In this document: positions 11,990 to 23,600 of the stretch, piece after piece
Numbering within the stretch: the first letter of the stretch is position 1
How the letters are laid out: each line of letters starts with the position of its first letter
From: Argopecten irradians
Lineage: Eukaryota > Mollusca > Bivalvia > Pectinida > Pectinidae
Assembly: GCF_041381155.1 (NCBI RefSeq)
Contig: NC_091144.1
Coordinates: 62,001 to 126,000 of the forward strand
Direction: 5' to 3'
Length of the DNA: 64,000 bases
The notes under the pieces: model-generated
The model's database searches: none
Told to the model about the DNA's origin: nothing
The model's input: the letters and a program-made list of their open reading frames with translations, nothing else
Made by a program: the position numbers and the translations under genes

Positions 11990-12890
11990 TAAGGTGACAG
12001 CTATACACTATGTTGATCCGATAAATGTCATTGTAAAATGTCTTTCAAACTTGTTCATCGTCTTTGAATATTTCATTAGGAAAACCAACTCCGTATTTTC
12101 GTGAATGGTGATATGAGACCCTTGCCTATCTTAGCTAATCCTTAGGTTAAATAAAGAAAGATCCGTCCTTCTCAAACCTCCCCGGAAGTTTTCTTCCATT
12201 TCCCTATACCTTTCCTCGATTTCTTTTATTGTGCTTATCTGGATTCGCTCACGTTTTAGTTGAATTTGGTTTTCTTACTCTTTAACCATCTCATTTGTGT
12301 AACACTGTCCGCCATTATCTGCGGTGATGTCGTAAATGGTGTCGATCAATTCCATTGCATCTTTTCCAAGTGTGTCAGCCGGCTGGGTGTTGTCAAACGC
12401 AATGTATCTATTGCTACATTTTTCAGGGATTTTCCTCAGATGTCCGGTTGCTTCCTCTAAATAGGCCTCTAGTGTGGTTCCCATCCTGTCCAAATCATCC
12501 TTCCGTGTAAAGAGGACTATCAGACGATCATACATACCTTCCCCGAATATCTCAGAGAAGGCTTTAACCGTATCCTGCTCTTCTTGGGTAAACCTTCCTA
12601 TAACCAAGACGAGTAAAAATGCATGTGGTCCTGGTTGCGACCTGCCCAAAGCGTTCAGATTGCCTCAAACAACATCTCTTTGTAACTGATTTACCTGACA
12701 TTTTCGAGGTAAATGCCGTCCTACCGAGAATTGTGTTACCTGTCGCACTTTTACCTGTACCTTTTTTGCAATCATAACAATCCTCAGCTCATTGTATGTG
12801 TCGTTCGTAATTTGTTTATCTGTAAAATTAATCATGGTATTAATGTCATCTTTATGGATGCAGATATGCGATTTCCATTTAGTTTACAAA
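11990..12890 (-). pseudogene. Decayed AIG1/GIMAP GTPase gene copy
   Basis: It aligns to the final exon and flanks of the intact gene at 20635-21530, including 3' flank and part of the intron, so it is a segmental copy. The open part (12275-12649) keeps GPHAFLLVLVIGRFTQEEQD, the G4 motif TRKDD and the G5-like FDNT. The P-loop region (about 12750) differs from GKTGTGKS by a net one-base loss that shifts frame. About 90 bp coding the G3 motif DTPG and switch region are missing at about 12632. A stop truncates the protein after NEMVKE, and the coiled-coil segment is shortened. No upstream RRM or CIDE-N exon was found before 18 kb. It cannot encode a working GTPase. Confidence 0.85.
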
Positions 12891-13248
12891 GATAACAAAT
12901 CTAAATAAATAAGTCATATCAGAGACAAAGATAATATATATCCCATCGTATTTTCATAACTTAAAGATGCTAAACCAAAGAAAGGGTTGACTCTGAATCT
13001 TCTCATCATGTTAACTCCCCAGTAGTTGGTTTTTATAGATACCTGATCGGACGTAATATCAAATATTTGTTGCTGGGTAATTTGTACATCCAACAATATT
13101 AAATTGATAAGTTTACACATATTGAACATTTTAGATTTGGTGTGGTAAAAGTGTAAACAAATTATCGAAGAATTTACGCACCCATGCGTCCTGCTCCAAA
13201 CCGCGCCCACGCAGCTTCCGCACCGCCAAAACGCCTACTGACACCCAC

Positions 13249-13368
13249 AGGGACTTGTAACGTAGGTTGTGAGAAAGTCTGCTGTGTATACATGTGTACT
13301 ATATACACAGGGACTTGTAACGTAGGTTGTGAGAAAGTCTGCTGTGTATACATGTGTACTATATACTA
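13249..13368. repeat. 60-bp tandem duplication
   Basis: Two essentially identical 60-bp units (CACAGGGACTTGTAACGTAG...) lie head to tail. Because 60 is a multiple of three, both strands show spurious repeated open frames here. Confidence 0.9.
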
Positions 13369-13522
13369 TATAAAAGGACAAGGGAACCAACGGCTCGCTT
13401 GGAAGAGGTACACCTGCCTCTACAAAAGTCACCCGTTTTCCGTCAAACATGGATAAATATGTTCATATTTATACCAATTTATTCTTAAATAAATTTTCGA
13501 CATGCAAATCACAACTTCAAAA

Positions 13523-13675
13523 TTTTAACCGTCACCGCCATGTTCATTTGTTTTTCGGAACGCTTCTCTTGTTAACACACAAGCACAACATGACATAATT
13601 TGCATAATGTAGTTATGATATGTAAAGTCAAGAAGCGTTCCGAGAGAAAAGTGAACAATGGCGGTGACGGTTAAA
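13523..13675. mobile_element. Small foldback element
   Basis: Inverted arms TTTAACCGTCACCGCCATGT (13524 onward) and their complement at 13631-13675 share about 45 bp, including GGAACGCTTCT. The loop is about 60 bp. No coding capacity. Confidence 0.6.
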
Positions 13676-13739
13676 GTAAATGAGCTACACGATGTTTAAA
13701 TGGAGTTTATGCTCCACGAATCAAGTCTGTTTTCCCACT

Positions 13740-16700
13740 GGACACAATGTCAACGGCTTTTATTAAAGAGAGGATGGTCAGAAGGTTAGACTAAAATCAA
13801 TCACTAAAAACAAACAGCTTTAGTCCTGAGACGGAAAGATCTGTGACCACATCAACCTTCACTTCATCGCCATTCATGAATGCTTTTGGGACCAGTTTGT
13901 CCAATAAGGTGTTGGTTGCAGAGTACCATTTTTTTGACCAAGCATGGATAAACAGATATTTTTTCTGTGCTGGTGTGATGTGCTCACAAGCTTTTCCTGT
14001 ATGCTTTACGATCATTGTTTAACCTTTACTGATATGTATACGAATGATTACGCTTGCTGTAATGCCTGTCACAAGCATTTTAATGAACTTCAGAGGCGTC
14101 TTGCTATCATGGGATTTCCCCGTAAGTAAGGCCCTTTCTCATCGTTCACGGTGTAGATACTATACACTACGGTCAATGGGTTGCGGATCAAGTTCATGCG
14201 AAATGCAATTGATATGCTTTGTCTGCGCTTCCTCATGAATACATCTTTGAAGTGGGATGGTGGAATTCAGTGCTACTTTGCATAATTCCTAAAAAGCCTG
14301 GGGTCTTATCGAGACACATTGTCTCCATTAATATCGTTCAATTTGGTTGGAGAGATAATGCTTTTAGATGCAGATAATGGCTCGTGATCAAACGGTTTTT
14401 TATCTTCGCATTCATGTAACTCCATATAGTGAGGCCTGTATGCTGGCACCAACCTTTTCAGCTACTATTCCCACCAAAAACTCCCATACCCCAACATCAA
14501 TCCTTCCAAAACCCATACCGAACTTTAAAACGCCCCAAAGCTCATCATAATCTTCACCCCCCCCCTCCCCCCCCCCCCCCCCAAATACCCCTGGGATCCC
14601 CCCCCCCCCCCCCCACCCCCGCCCCCCCGCCACAATCAAACCAAGAGAGGTTATTTCGAAAGGTCGATGGCGTCACGGTTGTTGAAGTGATTTGCTCATA
14701 ATTATGCTTCGGACGTTTCTTCGGATGTTGCTTGGTGAGGTAGTCATTGCCTCGTGGCTCCCTGCCTCTTGTGCATTGTATAGACCATTGATGGTCTTTT
14801 CGCTTTCGGTTCATCGCCACGTCCAGGGAGACGACACACCTATGCTTATTAGGGAAACACCTAACGGACTTGTTCGAATAAAGACAACAGTCCATTTAGT
14901 GGATGCTGGCTCGCGGTACAGCATGACGTCCCTTTATCGGTGAAAAACTGATATAGCAAACGGGATGTTTCGTCAGGGAGCACGCATCATCTGACGTAGT
15001 AGCCGGGAGGACTTTTGGCGTTTGTATATGTCACAGTGGCCGCAAACAGGTTCAGCAGATTTTGTACTGGCAATTCAGATGCCCCTCCCATGATTTTGTA
15101 CGCTCATGCCAAGATAAAATCGTTTGAGATCCTAAGATATTTTCATCACATTCAGAAGAGGTGATGTTCTCTAGCAACCTTTGAAGGTCTGTAATTTCTT
15201 CAGGAGACATTCGGTCTTCTGTTGTTCCGTGCTCGCGACTTTGATTTTCAACTGGGAAAAACACGTTCTAAGAGTTTAGATGTTAGCGCAGCATCAAGTA
15301 AATGAATTGCACGTACCGCGCGCGTTATTGCCTTGCCGCTCATTTATATGAAACGATTGCGTTTGGGCCGTATACCTGTGCCAATGCTTCTTCGATACCA
15401 GAAACCTTTCATCAACTGAAATGCGCTCCCCGACTGCACTCATAAGAGTGTGGAAGCCACCAAGTCTGATTACCACTGACTTTATTCTTTTCGACAGTAC
15501 AATGTCAACGGCTTTTATAAAGAGAGGTTGGTCGAAGGTTAGTGTTGTCTCTTGCAGACCCATGCGTTTCACTCGCTATCGACAAAATCAATCACTGAAA
15601 AACAAACAGCTGTAGTCACTTTGATTTAGATCGATGAGCGGCAAGATTGTGACCACATCAACCTTCACTTCATCGCCATTCCTGAATGCCATTTGCATGA
15701 AACCGGACCAGTTTGTCCAATCAGGTGTTGGGTTGCAAGATTTTTCTGTACCATCAGAGCTGACTTCCATAAGACATTGGAGTAGTATGAAGACCAGGGA
15801 ATTACATATGGTCGAAGAGAAGTAATCATTGGACTGAATCGATGCGACGCTAATCCTGGAAGTGTAGACTGAATATAAGGGATAATCCTGATACCCCTGT
15901 CATGCACCAAATCATCCACATTCATTCCTAGTTGCCCGTTTTACATGACTTCTGGGCAGGCTGGATACGCGCTTTTCCCACCGAATAACCCCCATGCCAT
16001 GAAAGGTACCTGACCCATTATATTGTGGCAATGTTCACATCTGCATTGTCAGCAGCATACTGAACAGAAATCAGATTGAGATTCTAGACTTGAAGCAGTT
16101 TTATCCTGTATGATAGAATGCTTGAATAAAGAAAATTCCGTGTAGGACGATGAAAATCCTAGTGAGGGGGGGGCTCAATTGATCAATGAGCCATTCAGAT
16201 CCAAAAACAAGATCCCATTTCCACTCCTAGTCCAAAAAAGAATGGGTGACATTACTGAATTTCGGTCTGACACCCTGAGCGATGACATGCCCTATCCCCC
16301 AAACACGCTTTAGGTCATTGCTCATCAAAGTATCTATGAAATGTCAAGAGACATGGCGTCAAAAACGACCGTGCTTTCTCAATGCTGTGGATATCCTCTG
16401 CGTTTGGATATTCATCTTTGGTATAGTCATGTGCCCGTATCTCTTCTCGGATCAACTTTGCAGCAGTGGTTACAATACGTTGGTACTCTTGTTCTTTATT
16501 TTTAAGTCGTTCGTCGTACCATCTCTCACTTATGATGAAGCCTGCCATGTCTCTAAAACAAACAACATTCCTGACGTGTTCCCCCAACGTGTGCGAAGAA
16601 AACGTGTTCACCATAATGGTTTTACCCAATTCTCGTCTCAGGGACTGGCAGAGTAAATATCGTTTTCTCCATGCTAATTGACCCATGGTTGTTAGAAGAT

Positions 16701-17330
16701 CGTCGATTGTGTACAAATCTATATCACCTTCAGTCTCTAGCCAATGACACAGACTCAAAAAATGCTCATACTTCTTGCTGTCCTTCGGGCCTCCCAGCAT
16801 TGGCTGGGTCCAGAACAAGACTCTTGGGAATCACGTGAAAAGGAGACTAGACAACGACTATGGTATCGGGCTTCCACAGCCACGAGATCGTGGCATCCAT
16901 GGATCCGGTTTTCGAACGGCATCGTTCCATGGGTGCTCCTTCTCCTCGCATAATGCCAGAATTCTATCTCTAAATTTGAGTGTTCGAACCTCAAACATTT
17001 CTGTACGATTTGGATGACGATCATCAAATGCAACATGTCCACATAGGAAGCAATTCTGTCTCCACATGAATAAATCATCGCCCGAGCGTAACCGCTTTGC
17101 ACTGCTTTACAAGAGGCACTCTGTTTCTTTAAATCACAAAGTTTTCTCTTGTCAGTGTATTCTTTGCGGCATTCAGGGGTGGACATTGTGGTTCCAGGTA
17201 CGGCATGCTGCAAATCGTATAATAGTGTATCGTCACCACAGATCTGGGATGCCTGTATCAAGCTATCGATACCTTTGCTGTACAATTTTGCCCTATCATT
17301 GTTCAATGATTCTCTCGGCAAATAATACAT
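13740..17330 (-). mobile_element. Degenerate copies of an unclassified transposon-like ORF family
   Basis: Minus-strand reading shows a family I have seen repeated in bivalve and cnidarian genomes. The N-terminal part (about 16.3-17.3 kb) has a CFLCGH zinc-knuckle-like start and FRDMAGFIISERWYDERLK. A central part (about 15.3-15.6 kb) has VVIRLGGFHTLMSAVGERIS. A block at 13.74-13.95 kb is repeated at 15.47-15.77 kb, so at least two overlapping fragments are present. It is broken in several places and surely dead. The transposon class is unknown to me. Confidence 0.55.
14557..14632. repeat. Poly-C tracts (G-quadruplex prone on the minus strand)
   Basis: Two long C runs are separated by AAATACCCCTGGGATC. 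They create artificial proline- or glycine-rich open frames. The minus strand has many G runs suited to G4 formation. Confidence 0.9.
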
Positions 17331-17359
17331 GTCAAACTTTCCGGATTACCCCCTTCCAT

Positions 17360-20300
17360 ACTATGAATGTCTAAAACGTTTGACTGGAGATTACACTTGT
17401 ACAATAACAAACAAGAATGACAATAAAGTAATGAGACAAAACAATTAGTGAAATTTTGCAAGAAAATATCGCTTGATAACTTTATGTGCGTTTGCTCCGC
17501 GCTTTGTAGGAGAAATCGAAGAACTCACGAGTAATGTACATTCACCCGACCAGATTTTGCTAATTCTGGTCATTTCGACCAAGTATTATACCTGCTATTG
17601 AATACAATTCTTCATTATAAACAATGCTTTTCACCACAAATAAAACCAATGTTGTGATATACCACACACAGAAACATACTCCATATTTAGTATTACACTG
17701 GAAAGTAAGGTTTGAATTGAGGCCGAAACCTATCGCTTCCCAGTCCCTAGATCTCGGTCATTTCGATGAAAAATCTGCACGTGCAGTTAGTTGGGCATAA
17801 TTTTAAGCAATTACAATGTTTCTGTTAATCAATGTAGATTTTAGTAATTATATTTTAAATTATGACACGCACATCCAAAAAATTGTTTTAAAAAAAATCA
17901 AAGAGCGGGGGGAGGGGGGGTACTGGTTCCCGGGTGAGGGGGAGGCTGGAGGGGGCTGTGTGAATTCATGGGGGACTTAGCAAATATTGTTCAGATACTG
18001 TAGTGTGTTTTCAAACTAAATATTGAGGTTTTGAACATAATGTTGTAATTATTTGATATAAATCGCTAGTAGGAGTAAACTAAAATGAATCGTTTTACCA
18101 ATCTGACCACCCTAATTCAAACCCCAAGGAATTTTTCCCCCAACACCTAGAGATGGGGATTTTTTTTCTGAGATACTACGATACCTATAGATTATGAAAA
18201 ACCATAAATGAACTCTTTCGGAATTTTGTCCCGCTAAAGTCATTTTGGGAGATGCTGGTAGACTTTTGCGTGATTTTGTGCTTTTGGCTTGGTTTTTGAG
18301 GTACCCATTAAAGCCGAGACGACATTTCGACCGGACAGGGAAATGTCTATTTAGCATATTTTTCGTAAATTTGCCGATTCATCAAGCCATAACTTCGTCA
18401 ATACTTGGCCAATTTTGTTCCTCAAGCATTCAATGGAAAGATAAATTACTTCTCTTTACGGTAAGATATTCGTCAATGTTGTATATAACCCATTTATTAA
18501 AATAATCAGGGTTTGAAAAAATTGGTCCATTTTTCTCGACCGCCGAGGTCATACCCTTGATACTATAATATATATAAATGAACACTATTTGTTAAAAATG
18601 TTCGTGCCAGGTCCCTGTGATGGAATCAAGATTTTGGCGTTTTGATAAAGCTTTATGACCCAATAATAATAGTCCTTATTTGGCATGAAAAATGACAGGT
18701 TAAATGTCCTATTTTAATTTATAATTACATTATGTACATGCTGCCTTCATAATAAACAATCATTTTTTTCTTCTACATGTGGCTATGTTGACTCATGGCA
18801 ATGGTATTGTGAAAGGTTAATCATATTAGTTCAAACTTACAAGACAATCCTACTTTAAACTATATATGTATTAATATCACCATTTAAGTACGCAAAGCTT
18901 TCATTTGTTATTTTCTGTTTCAATGAAAGAATCGTTGTTGATGTTTGTAATGACTCTGTTTTTAGGGTCGATGTGTAATTAAGGAATATTTTGTATAAAA
19001 TAGTTTCGGTTGCAGTCTTTTATTGGTTTAACAGCGCTTCATGATGCACATGCATTGAATCTGAATCCTTTAATACAAAAAAGAACTCACGAATGAATCT
19101 AAAGAAAGCAGTTTATTGTTCATATTCATATTTTAAGGATCAACAGAAATAGAATTATACAAAATAATTAGCAGACAATTTTATTGTCTTATGCGTACAC
19201 TGATATGACAACAGTAATTGGACTGCAGACTAGGCCTATAACAGTCCTATCATGATAGAACAAACATCTAGTATACAGTGGCACGTGTAAATGAATGGTA
19301 TGACAAGCTAACATTACTAAATAATAGAAAATACAAATTTACTTGTTCACTAAATACTTGTTATCAATAAACAGATTACAACGTAAGTTTTTATGCAGAA
19401 GAGGTAAATATGTTCATTTATGTGTTATATGATAAGGCTATGTATTCAGAAATATCTTTTTTTTTACATTTATATCTGGATTATGAAAATAATCACCTTT
19501 AGGTCAAAACGGGACGATATGCGCCAAACCTATTTCAATTTTGAAATTGATGATATTTCACACAACAAAACGATTACTTATTATAGAATATTACAGATTA
19601 TTAATATTATGGAACGCCATAGCTGTCTCGTATGGTTCAAATATTCTATATGAATTTCTTTCTATTCATTTCATTAGTCATTGTATCGTTTTCATTTATG
19701 GGTATATTATTTGATTTCATCTTTATTTGATTTGATTAGTATGGTTTTTTTATTCTCTTTTACCAATGTATGATTCTTTTTTTACATTATCCAGCAGTAT
19801 CGTCATTTTATTACATACTCTATATGATTATACTTTTAATTTATATGATTATACTTTTCCAGTGCAATTTATAAGAAACAAATGTCATTGTAAGTATACC
19901 GTTTCATTACATAATCATTTTCTCGCATATGCTGGCAGGTCCAGGGCAATATACACTCATGTTGCCTAGGGCTGTATTACATAGCTGCACAGGCAATAAA
20001 GCCTCTTGACGTTCCAGCGTCAACAAAATTACTACTTTTTCGGTACAATTTAAACATTTTGTTTCAGAAAGTAGGCTGGATTTATTTAAAAGATACAAAC
20101 AAGGGATTTACATTGAATTGACATGCACTCGCAGTTTTTAGAATTGATTTCAAATTGACAGAAAATCATAGTTAAAGTAAAATTGCAATAAAAGGTCGAT
20201 ATATGAGAAAAATACTCTTCCGTATGTGGGATCACAAAATGTTATAAAAATCTAGGCAAGCCTCTTGGTTTAAAACATGTTGTGACCCTCACGTAGAGCA

Positions 20301-20500
20301 TCCCTATCTTTCATATCCACATATGAGTCTTATTGTAGTACGATAACATTTTTATACTGAATTAACTTTCAAGAGACATTTTTTTACATCTTTAATCGGT
20401 TATTATTCTCGAAGGTTTCATAGATATTTATTTTACATATATTCCATTACAGGCATGTTTGGTTTTGTTGGATAAATGATATCTAATGTACAATTTGTTA
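17360..20500. other. 3' flank of the gene-1 GTPase, no gene seen
   Basis: Contains a G-rich tract at 17897-17957 (runs of five to eight G on the plus strand) and otherwise AT-rich sequence. The stretch 18360-18560 reads like an old dispersed repeat. No exons recognised. Confidence 0.4.
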
Positions 20501-20634
20501 AAGTACCTTGTTTTTTCAATATCCGTGTATATAAGGTGACATCCATGTGTTGGTACGAATCGAGAAAATCCATTGTGTATTCAAACGGTGACTAGAATTT
20601 CTTTCAAACTTATACCTCGTCTTTGATTATCTGA

Positions 20635-23600
20635 TTAAGAAAACCAACCCCCTATCGTTGTGAACGGCGATAGAAGACTCTTGCCTATTTTACTTAATCC
20701 TTCAGTTAGATTTCCCAAGAAAGATCCGTCCTCCTCAATTTCCTTTCGTGTAGTCGCGCGGAAGTTTTCTTCCATTTTCCGATACCTTTCCTCGATTTCT
20801 TTTAGTTTTTCCATCTGCTTAAGCTCCGCGGCTTTTTTAATTTCTTCCTCCTTTTCTCGTTCCATTTGGTAACGTTTCAGTTGAATTTGCTTTTCTGCCT
20901 CTTCAACCATCGCATTGGTGTAGCACTGACCGCCGTTTGCTACGGTGATGCTGTTAATGATATTAATCAATTCCATTGCATCTTTTTCAAGCTTATCAGC
21001 TGGCTGGGTGTTGTCAAACGCAAGGTACCTGTGACTACATTTTTTAAGGATTTTCCTCAGAGGTTCGGTTGCTTCCTCTACATAGCCCTCTAGGGTGGTT
21101 TCCATCCTGTCCAAATCATCCTTCCGTGTAAAGAGGACTATAAGACGATCATACATACCTTCCCCGAATATCTCAGAGAAGGCTGTAACCGTATCCTGCT
21201 CTTCTTGGGTAAATCTCCCTACAGCCAAGACGAGTAAAAATGCATGTGGTCCTGGTGCCGTCAATCCGATGCATTTAACAATTTCTTTTTTCATTTCATC
21301 ATTGCTGATACCGGTATCAAATAATCCCGGGGTATCAGCGACTGCTATGAACTGCCCAAAGCGTTCAGATTGCCTCAAACAGCATCTCTTTGTAACTGAT
21401 TTACCTGACAGTTTCGAGGTAAATAATTTCTTTCCGAGTATGGTGTTACCTGTCGCACTTTTACCAGTACCGGTTTTCCCAATCATAACAATCCTCACCT
21501 CATTGTCTGTGTCGTTCGGATTTTGTTTATCTGCAAATATAATCATTATATTAAAGTTGTCTTTATACATGTAAATGCAATTTCTTTCACCAATTGAAGA
21601 TCTTTTCCGCCTACAGCTGAATACTATTGCATTGAATAATAGATTACCCCGCTTAAAACATGCTGTTATATTGAAATCAATTACTGTTGGAAATGTATAC
21701 ATTAAGGTGGGGAAACTTATGGCATAAAGTCATAAAAACAATCTATCAAAATGCATGTCAAATTTCTTTATCACATAGGTTACAGCAACTTCGTTAAAAA
21801 ACTCACGTAACATTTCTGTAAAAGGTCACTTCCCGTGTTAAATAAGGGGAAAGTTAAAAAGTGCATTTTTTCGAAAGAAAAAATACAAACTCTTCTTCTC
21901 AAATTCTAGAATGCCCAGAGATCTAATATTAGATCGATAGCATGCTTACATAAATGGCTACCATCTTTGTTTAAATGAATAACCTTGACCTTCATTCAAG
22001 GTCACAGAAATCGTAAACTATTTAAATGACTTTTTGTGAAGTTCTTGAAGTTCAAGAGACCTAATATTAGGCATGAAGAATACTGACATGAATGGCAATC
22101 AAGTTTGTTAATACTATTGACCTTGCCTATCATTTAAGGTACAGGGGCCAAAAATCCTAAAATGTTTAATCTACTTCTTGTCAAGTTCTGAAAGGCATAG
22201 AGACTCGAAGAAACTGTACCTGTAGCATGCGATAAAGGGCTACCAAGTTTGTTAATATGAATTACCGAAATGACCTTGTTGGTGAAATGACAATTTCTAG
22301 TTAATACATTTGTATTTTTATTGGCTAACCGCATCAACAACTGCTGAAATCGATTACAACTACTGACCTCAAGCTTAAATAATTTGATTTGTTAAAATCT
22401 TACCACGGGCTATTCCGAATTTGCATATTACAGAGTTATCTGCACTTGCAGGTAGGTATCGATTGTGACGTCATCTGTTTGCAAGCGTAACGTCATACGT
22501 TTCGGAGAAAACGACGTGCATTGCACTCACAAAATAATGACGTAACAATCGATACCCACCCGCAAAGGAGCTAATACTGTAATATGCAAAGACGGAATAA
22601 TCATCATTTTATGAGAAACCTTTCTTTAATATAATCGTATACTGTTAACCAACATACTTTTGGTGCGATTATCGTTCGTGAATGTGGGAATAAAAATTTA
22701 ATTCCAATAATGAATATTTCATCAAGCAGTATATATCATTTCAATTTTCACATCCGCAATTGTTTATCTCTACGAAGTAGGGGTATGAAATAGAAATCGC
22801 AAAATTAACTGTAAATGAGTTTTTAATTATCTTGAGGCTGAATCTATATTCTCTTCTGAATATATCATTTAAAAAATAACAGCCATGACCCGTTGACTAA
22901 TTTAGAGGCCTTACAACAATAGTGATCATAACGTGATAATATCTACAATACTGGTGTTACGTACAATAATTACCTTTTGCTCCAGACAAAGTCGACAACT
23001 GGCGCGGTTTTGGTTGCGATGACGGAGAGTAGGACTCGACTTCCAAATCAGTACCATGTAGTCGATGACTTTTGCCCAGTACTGCCTTCGTCACTAAAAA
23101 CAATAAAAAGCTATTCAGATCGTGAAGTATAGAGAGTCCGACTATGTGAAACGTGAGTATTTATGAAACGCGTACTGGGATCAGATGTGTGGCCGGATCT
23201 ACCACTACTTCAAAACAGGATATTCAAATTACACATGTTTAAGTGAATAACATTAAACAATGTTAATTATGTAATAGAAAAAAACCCCAGAAATAATCAA
23301 AGTTAATGTAATTGTAGATATATAATGTGTATTCCTCGTCGTTCACATAAATCTTACCTGCGGGGTTTTCAAATGTTATAATAGCCCAATCTCCTTTATA
23401 GTCCACTTCATCAATGTCGCCACCTCCACTCTTTCTTCTATTTTCAAAATATAATGTCAGTGTCTCTTCGGTAATCTGAGGAGATAAACCGGACACTTTT
23501 ATCATTCCCAATGACTCTCCATTCTTCATGTCAGGAGTGAATCGTTCAGCCGTTATCTCTTTCTTACCCAGTGATAATGGGGATTTCCGAAGTACACGGT

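Noticed and set aside
13184-13456. Frame with repeated GTCNVGCEKVCCVYMC
   Set aside because: It is the 60-bp tandem duplication read as protein; both strands show equivalent frames.
14412-14895. Proline-rich and glycine-rich open frames
   Set aside because: Caused by poly-C/poly-G tracts.
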